Shown here: one piece after another, positions 1 to 7,520 of the stretch
Layout: the number at the start of each line of letters is the position of its first letter
Numbering within the stretch: the first letter of the stretch is position 1
Source: JAJUJL01 sp041736465
GTDB taxonomy: Bacteria > Chloroflexota > Anaerolineae > Anaerolineales > UBA4823
Direction of reading: 5' to 3'
DNA length: 64,000 bases
Assembly (NCBI GenBank): GCA_041736465.1
Contig: JBGSTO010000706.1
Location: 1 to 64,000, forward strand
Program-made: the position numbers and the translations under genes
Notes under the pieces: generated by a model
Databases searched by the model: none
The model's input: the letters and a program-made list of their open reading frames with translations, nothing else
Told to the model about the DNA's origin: nothing

Positions 1-467
1 TCGCGCAGCGCCGCCGCCAGGATGTGGCTGGAGAGCAGCTCGCCGAAGGAAGACACTGCGTCCAGCCCGCGGGCGGTCACTTCACCCAGCACGGCAATGC
101 TGCGGTACAGCCGTTCCAGATCATGCAGGCGGTCTTCCATCCAACCGCTGACCTGCAGACGTTCTGCCGGGCGCTGCAGCAGCTCCGATACGACCAGCAG
201 GTGGCGTTCCAGCAAGCTGGCTTTCACCTGCCAGTAGCGGGCGCTCTGCGCTCGGTCTGCCCTTTCCGCCGCAGAGCGCGCGCCGGCGATCAACAGGTTG
301 GTCGTTCCGCTCATCGCAGAAACCACCACCACCATCGCGGCAGCCGGCTCGCTTCGACGCCCCGCCAACAGATCGGCAACTGCGGCAAAGCGCTGGGCCG
401 AACCGAGCGAAGTGCCGCCGAACTTGTGCACGCTGAGCTTATTCGCGACCACAGGCGGGGTGCTCAT
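1..467 (-). CDS. Aspartate kinase, N-terminal part (runs off window)
   Basis: The gene starts with ATG at 467 and continues beyond the left edge. The N-terminus carries the aspartokinase signature KFGGTS at about residues 15-20, and the visible 155 residues match the long helical insert typical of ThrA/MetL-type kinases (ending in SSFGELLS). Aspartokinase phosphorylates aspartate in the first step toward methionine, threonine and lysine. Its ATG overlaps the stop of metB (ATGA), so the two are translationally coupled and share the SAM-responsive leader. It may be a bifunctional aspartokinase/homoserine dehydrogenase, but the downstream part is not visible. No gene symbol is given because the single- and two-domain forms cannot be separated here. 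Confidence 0.88.
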   Translation of the reverse strand, partial: MSTPPVVANKLSVHKFGGTSLGSAQRFAAVADLLAGRRSEPAAAMVVVVSAMSGTTNLLIAGARSAAERADRAQSARYWQVKASLLERHLLVVSELLQRPAERLQVSGWMEDRLHDLERLYRSIAVLGEVTARGLDAVSSFGELLSSHILAAALR

Positions 468-1663
468 AAGCCTGCCAGCGCCTGTGCCAGGTCCAGGATC
501 AGGTCTTCAGCCGACTCGATGCCGGCGGCGTAGCGCACCAGGTTATCCTTCAACCCGGCAGCCTGGCGCTCGGACTGCTGCAGCGAGAAGAGCGCTGACG
601 GCTGCTGCACGATGCTTTCAACGCCGCCCAGGGTAGGCCCGATATAGGGAATCTGCAGGCGGTCGATGAAGCGCCCGGTCTTCTCGAAGTCGCCGTCGAT
701 TTCAAAGCTGATCACGCCGCCAAAACCCTGCATCTGCCGGCTGGCGATAGCATGGTCCGGGTGGCAGTCCAGTCCGGGGTAGTACACGCGGCGGATACCG
801 GGGTGGTCGGCAAGGAACTGGGCGATGCGCAGCCCGCTTTCGTTCTGGCGCTGCACGCGCAGGTCCAGGGTTTTCAAGCCGCGCAGCAGCAGGTAGGCGT
901 CGTTCGGTCCGGAGATGCCGCCCATCACTCCGCGGGCGTGCTCGATGGGCGAAAGCATCCACTCCGCTCCCAAAACCGCCCCTGCCAGCAGATCGTTATG
1001 CCCGCCCAGGTATTTAGATGCCGAGTGCGTCACCAGGTCGATGCCGTATTCCAGCGGGCGCAGATTAATCGGGGTAGCGAAGGTGCTGTCGACCATCGTC
1101 AGCAGGCTGTATTTTTTGGCAATCGCCGCCAGCTTCTCCAGGTCGATGACGCGCAGGTAAGGATTGGTGGGCGTCTCCGCAAAAATCAGGCGCGTGTTGG
1201 GCTGCACTGCCGCTTCCAGGGCTGCCAGGTCATCGATCGGCGCCAGGCTGGTCTCGATGCCCCAGCGCCCCATGAACGACAGGGCGAATTCGCGCGTGCG
1301 GTGGTACGAGTCAGACACCAGCACGATGTGGTCACCGGCCGAGAGCAGCGCCAGCAGGGCGGTGGTGATGGCGCTCATGCCGGAGGCAAACAGCAGCGCC
1401 GACTCGGCGCCTTCCAGTACCGCCAGCTTACGCTCGGCAGCGCGCAGTGTGGGATTGCCGTAGCGCCCGTACTCCTCGCGAGGCGCCTTTTCATGCACCG
1501 CTTTGTGCTGCATGAAGTCCAGGATTTCAGCGGTGTCGCGGAAGGTATAGGTGGATGTCTGGACGATCGGCGTGGTCAGCGCACCGTGGGGTTTATGGCG
1601 ATCTTCCCCGGCATGCACGCTCTGAGTATCGGCGGCGAGGTGGTTGTGGGTCTGGAACATCAT
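464..1663 (-). CDS. metB: Cystathionine gamma-synthase-type PLP enzyme
   Basis: A 399-residue trans-sulfuration enzyme of the Cys/Met metabolism PLP family. The lysine that binds PLP is K217 in the motif SASKYLGGH, and the family motifs YGRYGNPT and ETPTNP are present. It would join an activated homoserine with cysteine (or sulfide) in methionine synthesis. ATG at 1663 is chosen because it follows the Shine-Dalgarno AGAGAGGAG; a second ATG follows directly at 1660, and an upstream in-frame TTG at 1696 lies inside the leader hairpin. The SAM-I riboswitch upstream strongly supports a methionine role. O-acetylhomoserine sulfhydrylase or methionine gamma-lyase cannot be excluded from sequence alone. 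Confidence 0.9.
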   Translation of the reverse strand: MMFQTHNHLAADTQSVHAGEDRHKPHGALTTPIVQTSTYTFRDTAEILDFMQHKAVHEKAPREEYGRYGNPTLRAAERKLAVLEGAESALLFASGMSAITTALLALLSAGDHIVLVSDSYHRTREFALSFMGRWGIETSLAPIDDLAALEAAVQPNTRLIFAETPTNPYLRVIDLEKLAAIAKKYSLLTMVDSTFATPINLRPLEYGIDLVTHSASKYLGGHNDLLAGAVLGAEWMLSPIEHARGVMGGISGPNDAYLLLRGLKTLDLRVQRQNESGLRIAQFLADHPGIRRVYYPGLDCHPDHAIASRQMQGFGGVISFEIDGDFEKTGRFIDRLQIPYIGPTLGGVESIVQQPSALFSLQQSERQAAGLKDNLVRYAAGIESAEDLILDLAQALAGL

Positions 1664-1667
1664 GGCA

Positions 1668-1713
1668 CTCCTCTCTGGTCGTTTCGTAAACGGCAATGCT
1701 TACCAGAGAGGAG
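1668..1713 (-). promoter_or_regulatory. Hairpin sequestering the metB ribosome binding site
   Basis: In the transcript, CTCCTCTCTGGT (1713-1702) is perfectly complementary to ACCAGAGAGGAG (1679-1668), a 12-bp stem with a 22-nt loop. The 3' arm contains the Shine-Dalgarno of metB and ends four bases before its ATG. It lies downstream of the intrinsic terminator, so it could block translation of transcripts that read through. Confidence 0.7.
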
Positions 1714-1719
1714 AGGTTC

Positions 1720-1753
1720 AAAAAACCTCCTCAACGGGTACCGGTTGAGGAGG
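1720..1753 (-). terminator. Intrinsic terminator of the SAM-I leader
   Basis: The RNA arms CCTCCTCAAC and GTTGAGGAGG form a 10-bp stem with an 8-nt loop and are followed by six uridines. It lies between the SAM-I aptamer and metB, as expected for the expression platform of a transcriptional off-switch. Confidence 0.88.
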
Positions 1754-1764
1754 ATGTAGTCGTA

Positions 1765-1880
1765 AGACCACTCTCATCTTCCAGATCCCTGCTGGATCTG
1801 CCGGAATTGGCACCATGGCTTGCGCCGGGTTGCCGAGGTTTCACAGGGCCGGTCCCTCCACCTCTCTTGATAAGACTGCA
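1765..1880 (-). promoter_or_regulatory. SAM-I (S-box) riboswitch aptamer
   Basis: The minus strand carries the S-box consensus in order: CTTATCAAGAGAGG, then GGTGGAGGGACCGG, then CTCGGCAACC, then GGTGCCAATTCC, then the closing AGATGAGAG. This family binds S-adenosylmethionine and stabilises a downstream terminator. Its position in front of metB and aspartokinase fits feedback control of methionine synthesis. Confidence 0.95.
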
Positions 1881-1897
1881 CTTATTTAATTGGACTG

Positions 1898-1926
1898 ATA
1901 CTATCAAAGAACCAGGCGCCTGTCAA
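1898..1926 (-). promoter_or_regulatory. Promoter of the metB leader
   Basis: TTGACA (1926-1921) and TAGTAT (1903-1898) are spaced by 17 bp on the minus strand. Transcription should begin near 1891, about ten bases before the aptamer, giving a leader of roughly 230 nt. Confidence 0.78.
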
Positions 1927-1951
1927 GCGACGATTGTCACATCATTTGATG

Positions 1952-2425
1952 CTATAAATCCATCATCTCCAACGCTGTGCTGATCTCCACGCAGCCGCGG
2001 ATTGTACGCGCCACAGGGCAAAAATCGGCATGGAAACCGAGCACCCGCTCGGCCGTCTCACGGTGCTCGGTGGAAATTTTCAAACGATACGTCACATGAA
2101 TCCGCCTGACGACGAGCACTTTGCCGTCTTTGCCAATTTCGCCGCGCACGTCGGACGTAAGATAACCTTCTCCTGCAGGGATACCGCGCGCTTCCAGCGC
2201 GCCTCCAAAGGTGCCTGTCAGTCAGCCTCCGGCAGATGCCACCAGATAATCCAGAGTGGTGGCGTGCGGCTCGTGGATGCCAAGATCCGTGCCATAGTGT
2301 TCGGCGATCTGCGAGTGCACGCCGAAAGCGATGGGCTGAGTCTCCACCGGCAGGTATGCCCGCCGGTAGGGGCCTTTGATACGTTCAATGCGAATACCGG
2401 AAACGTACACGATATCGCCGCTCAC
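1952..2425 (-). CDS. OsmC-family protein, candidate selenoprotein (in-frame UGA)
   Basis: Reading from GTG at 2425 (Shine-Dalgarno AAGGAGG, 6-nt spacing) gives 157 codons with a single in-frame TGA at 2224-2222, codon 68, and a terminal TAG. Sequence on both sides is well-conserved OsmC/YhfA-type protein: before it DYLVASAGG, after it LTGTFGGALEARGI, and later FCPVARTI with the second cysteine at C136. The family places its peroxidatic cysteine exactly where the UGA falls, so UGA probably encodes selenocysteine. Known members reduce organic hydroperoxides with a thiol pair; here it would be a Sec68/Cys136 pair. A bSECIS-like hairpin lies at the expected distance downstream. The alternative is a nonsense mutation, which would delete 57% of the protein while leaving the remainder undamaged. 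Confidence 0.8.
2186..2224 (-). promoter_or_regulatory. Putative bacterial SECIS element
   Basis: Nineteen bases after the UGA begins a perfect 6-bp stem GCGCGC/GCGCGC (2202-2197 and 2191-2186) closed by the loop UGGAA. The apical loop starts 25 nt from the UGA and has G at its second position. This meets the usual bSECIS description: a small loop with G among the first two bases, 16-37 nt from the UGA. Extra pairing ACC/GGU is possible below a bulge. Confidence 0.68.
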
Positions 2426-2498
2426 CGTGATCCTCCTTAGTTGTAGTGGTCTGTATTGGCTGTTCGTGAAAATCAGTATATCGCAGTTCTCATAAAGA

Positions 2499-2545
2499 AT
2501 TTCGAGGGATTGTGTGCGGCAATGCCGCACACAATCCCTCGAAAT
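2499..2545. repeat. Perfect 23-bp palindrome between divergent genes
   Basis: Arms 2499-2521 and 2523-2545 are perfect reverse complements separated by one base; the inner half is GTGTGCGGCA/TGCCGCACAC. It sits between the divergent osmC and ABC-exporter genes. It lacks a T-tract on either side, so it is not a clear terminator. Confidence 0.85.
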
Positions 2546-2566
2546 CCCTTCTATTAAGTCCGGGGC

Positions 2567-2572
2567 TATAAT
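2567..2572 (+). promoter_or_regulatory. -10 element of the ABC exporter operon
   Basis: A perfect TATAAT ends nine bases before the ATG at 2582. The predicted transcription start is within a few bases of the start codon and no Shine-Dalgarno is visible, suggesting a leaderless mRNA. The -35 region is weak. Confidence 0.55.
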
Positions 2573-2581
2573 AATATTTAC

Positions 2582-4354
2582 ATGCAACCTCTACGGAAAA
2601 TGTTTCGTTTTGCCGCCCCCTACTGGCGAAAAAGCATCCTGGCTTTAATCCTGCTGGTATCGGTCGTACTGATGGACCTGGCGATCCCGCGCTTGATCGA
2701 GCGCATCATCGACCAGGGCATCGCCGGCGGTGATTTTCAGCTGGTACTGAACACCACCCTGATCATGCTGGGCATCACCGTCTTCAGCACCCTGTTTGCT
2801 ATCGGCAACAATATTCTTTCAGTGCAGGTCGGCGAAGGCATCGGTCGAGATCTGCGCGATGCGCTGTTCTCGAAGATCATGGATTTCTCCTTCAGCAATC
2901 TGGATCGCATGCGCACCGGGCAGCTCTTGGTGCGGCTGACCAGCGATGTCACCATGATCCAGCGGGTGGCACGCGTCTCCATCCGCATTGGCACGCGCGC
3001 CCCGCTGCTGATGATCGGCAGCATTATCTTGATGGTCTCTACCAGCCCACAGCTGGCGCTGTGGATCCTGCCGCTGCTGCTGGTGATGGGCGCCATCATC
3101 GTCTGGTTTATCTCGAAAACGCAGCCGCTGTACTTAATCGTCCAAAGCAAGCTGGATGGCCTCAACACCGTGCTGCAGGAAAACATCGCCGGTGTGCGCG
3201 TGGTGAAAGCTTTCACGCGCGCCGACCACGAGATCAGCCGCTTCGCCGGAGCAAACCTGGACTTTACCGAAAACACTATCCGGGTGATGCAGTTGATGGC
3301 TTTTTTGAACCCGGGCCTGACCTTCTTGATCAACCTGGGCATCATCATCATCATCTGGGGTGGCGGCATCCAGAGCATCGACGGGAATTTATCCTTGGGG
3401 CAGATTGTAGCTTTCACCAATTACCTGCTGACCACTTTGACCCCGCTGGTGATCCTGTCCAACCTGGCGCAGGTGCTGGCAGCGGCAAACGCTTCGGCAG
3501 AGCGCATCAACCATGCGCTGGAAGACCCGATTGCCATTCAAGACCAGCCCGGCGCACACGATCTGCCGGACAACATCTCCGGGCGGGTGACGTTTGAAGA
3601 CGTCTGCTTCAGCTACAACGCTGACGGCTCCGAGCCGGTGCTGGAGGAGATCAATCTGGTCGCCAACCCCGGGGAAACCATCGCCATTCTCGGGGCGACC
3701 GGCTCCGGCAAGTCCAGCCTGGTCAACCTGATCGCCCGCTTTTACGACGTCACTCGCGGGAAAGTGAGCATCGACGGGTTTGACGTGCGCACCCTGAAGC
3801 ACGACTCGCTGCTGGCTCAGGTGGGGGTTGCGCTGCAAGAGACGGTGCTGTTTTCCGGCAGCGTGCGCGACAATATCCGCTACGGCAAGCCGGACGCCAG
3901 CGACGAAGAGGTGATGGCCGCAGCTGCGGCAGCCCAGGCGCACGATTTCATCCTGGAGCTGCCCCAGGGTTACGATACACAGGTAAAACAGCGCGGCGTA
4001 AACCTGTCTGGGGGCCAGAAACAGCGCATCGCCATCGCCCGGGCGCTGCTCGTGCAGCCCAAAATTCTTATCTTGGATGACAGCACCAGCGCGGTGGACG
4101 TAGAAACCGAGTCAAAAATCCAGGCCGCGCTGGATGAGCTGCTTAAAACCCGCACCTGCTTCATTGTCGCCCAGCGCATCAGCACGGTGCTCAACGCCGA
4201 CAAAATCATCGTGCTGGAAAAGGGCAGAATCGCAGCCGCAGGCACGCATACCGAATTGATGCAGTCCAGCCAGATCTACCAGGAAATCTTCGAGTCACAG
4301 CTCGGCAACGGCGCTGTGCTGGAGCAGTACAAAGGCAAGGCAGACCATGTCTAG
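2582..4354 (+). CDS. ABC exporter half-transporter with degenerate ATP site
   Basis: A 590-residue fusion of a six-helix exporter domain (about 1-310) and a nucleotide-binding domain (about 340-575). Walker A GATGSGKS and signature LSGGQ are intact. The Walker B is ILILDDSTS, with Asp in place of the catalytic Glu, and the switch loop is AQR instead of AHR. These are the substitutions of the non-catalytic partner in heterodimeric type IV exporters such as TM287/288 and BmrCD. The next gene overlaps by 8 bp and supplies the consensus site. The pair probably exports drugs, lipids or peptides from the cytoplasmic membrane; the substrate cannot be inferred. Confidence 0.92.
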   Translation: MQPLRKMFRFAAPYWRKSILALILLVSVVLMDLAIPRLIERIIDQGIAGGDFQLVLNTTLIMLGITVFSTLFAIGNNILSVQVGEGIGRDLRDALFSKIMDFSFSNLDRMRTGQLLVRLTSDVTMIQRVARVSIRIGTRAPLLMIGSIILMVSTSPQLALWILPLLLVMGAIIVWFISKTQPLYLIVQSKLDGLNTVLQENIAGVRVVKAFTRADHEISRFAGANLDFTENTIRVMQLMAFLNPGLTFLINLGIIIIIWGGGIQSIDGNLSLGQIVAFTNYLLTTLTPLVILSNLAQVLAAANASAERINHALEDPIAIQDQPGAHDLPDNISGRVTFEDVCFSYNADGSEPVLEEINLVANPGETIAILGATGSGKSSLVNLIARFYDVTRGKVSIDGFDVRTLKHDSLLAQVGVALQETVLFSGSVRDNIRYGKPDASDEEVMAAAAAAQAHDFILELPQGYDTQVKQRGVNLSGGQKQRIAIARALLVQPKILILDDSTSAVDVETESKIQAALDELLKTRTCFIVAQRISTVLNADKIIVLEKGRIAAAGTHTELMQSSQIYQEIFESQLGNGAVLEQYKGKADHV

Positions 4355-6176
4355 CCAGCCTGCCGGCGGTAAAGGACCCATCCTGCAGCCACGCCTGAGG
4401 CGCGGCCCGGGAAGCCCTGGCAGAATCGAGAAAGCCAGGGATCCCCGCCTGGTGCTGCGGCGCTTTCTGCCCTATCTGAAGCCGCACTCGCTCACCATTG
4501 GGGGAGTCTTTGGGCTGATGTTTATCGCCATCTTGATGGACCTGATCGGGCCGTATCTGATGGGCGTAGCGATCGACCGGTTTATCTCCGGCAAGGACAT
4601 CCCCGGGCTGGTGCGCACCGCCCTGCTGATGCTGGTTGTTTTCCTGGTGGCGGGCGTCATGCAGGCCTGCGCCGATTGGATCATGGCGCGCGTCTCGCAA
4701 AGCGCCTTGAAGCACTTGAGGCAGGAGCTTTTCAATCATCTACAAAGTTTATCGCTGAGGTTTTATGACCAGCGTCCCGCCGGCGAATTGATGAGCCGCC
4801 TGACCAACGATATCGACGCCATCAACCAGGCGGTATCGCAAAACGTCACCACGCTGGCAGCCGGTTTGCTGATGCTGGTTGGCATCCTGATTGCCATGTT
4901 TGTACTCAATCACTGGTTGGCGCTGACCGCGCTGCTGATCGTTCCGCTGACCTTCTGGTTCACCAGCTTCGTCGCCCGCTACACCCGCCGCGGCTACCGC
5001 ACCTTGCAAAAAGAGCTGGGCGAGCTGAATGCAACCATGGAAGAATCCATCAGCGGGCAGCGGGTGATCAACGCTTTCCGGCGAGAGGCGACGGTGCTCG
5101 ACGAGTTCCGCAGCCACAACCAGGCTGTATACCGAGCCGGGGTATACGCCAACTCGTATGCACTGCTGTTGATGCCGCTGACCAATATCCTGGGCAATCT
5201 GTTTGTGATCGTCCTGGCAGGAGCGGGCGGGTGGTTGGCGCTGCAGGGGCTGGCGACGGTGGGGCAAATCGCCGCTTCCATCAGCTATGGACGGCGCTTC
5301 ATCCAGCCGCTGCGCCAATTGGCGAATGTGTACAACGATATCCAGGCCGCTCTGGCGGGCGCCGAGCGGGTCTTCGAAGTGCTCGACTCTCGACCGGAGA
5401 TAGAAGATGCGCTCGACGCTCCCCCCATGGAGATCATTCGCGGCGATGTGCGCTTCGACCGGGTGACCTTTGGATACCTGCCCGATCTGCCGGTCATCAG
5501 GGACATGAGCCTGGCGGCCCAAACCGGGCAAACCATTGCGCTGGTAGGCCCTACCGGCGCGGGAAAAACGACCCTGGTCAATCTCTTGATGCGCTTCTAT
5601 GACGTGGATGAGGGCGCAATCTGCATCGATGGCATGGATATCCGCCGGTCGAAACGGGCCAACCTGCGCCGCCAGATGGGCATGGTTTTGCAAGATTCCT
5701 TTTTGTTCTCGAATACCGTGATGGAAAACATTCGCTACGGGCGGCTGGAGGCCAGCGACGAGGAAGTGATCGAGGCAGCCCGCATGGCAGACGCAGATTA
5801 CTTCATCAGGCAGCTTCCCCTGGGCTACCAGACGCCGCTCACAGAGCGCGGCAGCAATCTGAGCCAGGGCCAACGGCAGCTCTTGACCATCGCCCGCGCT
5901 GTGCTGTCCAATCCCCGCATCCTGATCCTGGATGAAGCCACCAGCAGCGTGGACACGCGCACCGAGGCGCGCATCCACCAATCGCTGCACAGACTGATGG
6001 CGGGACGCACCAGCTTCGTGATCGCCCACCGCCTGAGCACCATTCGCAACGCCGGCGAGCTGCTGGTGATCAAAGAAGGGGAAATTATCGAGCGCGGCAG
6101 TCACCAGGAGCTGTTAGAGAAGCGAGGCTTCTACTACCAGCTTTATATGAGCCAGTTCAAAGGTCACGCCATCTAG
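4347..6176 (+). CDS. ABC exporter half-transporter with intact ATP site
   Basis: A 609-residue partner of the preceding gene, with a hydrophilic N-terminal extension of about 45 residues, six membrane helices (about 50-320) and an ATPase domain. Walker A is GPTGAGKT, the signature is LSQGQ, Walker B is ILILDEATSS and the switch is AHR, so the catalytic Glu and His are both present. The 8-bp overlap with the upstream gene indicates translational coupling and a heterodimer in which this subunit hydrolyses ATP. The product ends ten bases before the convergent zinc-ribbon gene. Confidence 0.92.
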   Translation: MSSQPAGGKGPILQPRLRRGPGSPGRIEKARDPRLVLRRFLPYLKPHSLTIGGVFGLMFIAILMDLIGPYLMGVAIDRFISGKDIPGLVRTALLMLVVFLVAGVMQACADWIMARVSQSALKHLRQELFNHLQSLSLRFYDQRPAGELMSRLTNDIDAINQAVSQNVTTLAAGLLMLVGILIAMFVLNHWLALTALLIVPLTFWFTSFVARYTRRGYRTLQKELGELNATMEESISGQRVINAFRREATVLDEFRSHNQAVYRAGVYANSYALLLMPLTNILGNLFVIVLAGAGGWLALQGLATVGQIAASISYGRRFIQPLRQLANVYNDIQAALAGAERVFEVLDSRPEIEDALDAPPMEIIRGDVRFDRVTFGYLPDLPVIRDMSLAAQTGQTIALVGPTGAGKTTLVNLLMRFYDVDEGAICIDGMDIRRSKRANLRRQMGMVLQDSFLFSNTVMENIRYGRLEASDEEVIEAARMADADYFIRQLPLGYQTPLTERGSNLSQGQRQLLTIARAVLSNPRILILDEATSSVDTRTEARIHQSLHRLMAGRTSFVIAHRLSTIRNAGELLVIKEGEIIERGSHQELLEKRGFYYQLYMSQFKGHAI

Positions 6177-6185
6177 GCTCCAGGC

Positions 6186-7385
6186 TCAATCCTTCACGAT
6201 GCGGTACTTGATGACGGCAGGCTCATTGGAAACCACCCACAGCCCGCCCTGGCTGTCGAATTCCAAGCCGAAGGCATAGCCCGGCACGTCGATCAAATCC
6301 AGATAACGCCCATCCGGCTGGTAGACCTGGATGCCTTTGATGTCGCTCACGTAGATGCGGCTCTGCCCATCCACAGCGATCGCTCCTACGGCGCGCAGCT
6401 GCCCGGGCTCATCCCCGCTGCCGCCAAAGCGCGACAGCAGGCTGCCTTCAGGAGATAGGATAATGATCGACTCCGACCTGGTGAGCAGGTAGATGTTGCC
6501 AACCCCATCGACCGCCAGGTCCTCGACCACCTCCGCGTCTCCGGATGAATTCGCAAGTGACCAGACCAACTGCCCGCCGGCATCATAACGCAGCACATCT
6601 TCAGTAGTGACCGCCGCCACCAGTCCGCCATCGGCAGTGGCGGCAACCGCCTCGAACCACTCATCATCCGGGTGTTGAATCTGCGCCATCAATTGCCCAT
6701 CCGCGCCGCGGTACTTCCAGAGACCCCCCCGGTAAACCATAAAGACGTTGCCAGCCTGGTCGGCAGCCATACTTTTAACATACTGCTCTGCCCCGATGTT
6801 CCACAGGAGATAGTAGTTGCCGGAAAGATCGAATTTCTGCACGCGCCCGTCTGAGTAATTGGCAATGAAAAGATTGCCCGCCGGGTCGATGGATATGCCG
6901 CGAGGGTCGTCGAAAAGCCCCGCTCCGCTGCCTTCTTCACCAAACGAAAACTCCACCCTGGCAAAGGCAAGCGGATTGACGCGCGCCCCAAGCATCTCCA
7001 ACGGCCCGCCCGGGGAGAACAGTGCAAACAAGATAGGAATAATGGCGGCGCCCAGGAAGACAACCAGCACAATGAGGCTGACACAGGAAATGCCGCCGGC
7101 TGTGGCAGCAGTCACGCCTGCCGCCGCTTTGACTGCCTTTCGACCGTCAATGACCACCGGGCTGGATTGATTAGTCATCGTGCGCGGCGTCTGCACGCTG
7201 ACCGCCCCGGATGATCCGTGGGTGGACGCAGAGCGGGGCTCCCGGTTTGCTTCAGGCGGTCTTGCACGCAGGGTTTCTGGCACGATGATCGCAGATTGGC
7301 AGTACGGGCACGGGATCACCGGGTCGGCGCTGGCGTCGAGATCCACGGGAGCGCCGCAATTTGGGCACTGGAAGGTTTGGGGCAC
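6186..7385 (-). CDS. Zinc-ribbon, single-span, NHL-type beta-propeller protein
   Basis: A 399-residue protein starting at GTG 7385 behind a GGAGG with 7-nt spacing. Residues 5-35 form a zinc ribbon (CPNCG and CPYCQ), followed by a low-complexity linker, a strongly hydrophobic segment at about 100-130 and a C-terminal region of repeated blades such as DPAGNLFIANYSDGRV and DGQSRIYVSD. This architecture suggests a cytosolic zinc ribbon anchored to a membrane helix with an extracytoplasmic NHL/SMP-30-like propeller. The blades may bind a ligand or cell-wall component. No enzymatic residues can be assigned, and it lies convergent with the ABC exporter. Confidence 0.72.
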   Translation of the reverse strand: MPQTFQCPNCGAPVDLDASADPVIPCPYCQSAIIVPETLRARPPEANREPRSASTHGSSGAVSVQTPRTMTNQSSPVVIDGRKAVKAAAGVTAATAGGISCVSLIVLVVFLGAAIIPILFALFSPGGPLEMLGARVNPLAFARVEFSFGEEGSGAGLFDDPRGISIDPAGNLFIANYSDGRVQKFDLSGNYYLLWNIGAEQYVKSMAADQAGNVFMVYRGGLWKYRGADGQLMAQIQHPDDEWFEAVAATADGGLVAAVTTEDVLRYDAGGQLVWSLANSSGDAEVVEDLAVDGVGNIYLLTRSESIIILSPEGSLLSRFGGSGDEPGQLRAVGAIAVDGQSRIYVSDIKGIQVYQPDGRYLDLIDVPGYAFGLEFDSQGGLWVVSNEPAVIKYRIVKD

Positions 7386-7520
7386 TGGGCAGCCTCCTGG
7401 CTGGAGTATGTAAAATCCCCACGAATTCTATCCGATAAAGCAATTATTGTGAATTGCTGGCGGTGCTCTTTCTCGCCCAATTGCCGGGCTTCCCACCAAT
7501 TGTCATCTATAATATGACTG

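Noticed and set aside
752..1759. Long plus-strand open frame opposite metB
   Set aside because: It is antisense to a well-supported PLP enzyme; high GC creates such shadows throughout the window.
2499..2545. Rho-independent terminator
   Set aside because: It lies between divergent genes and lacks a U-tract on either side.
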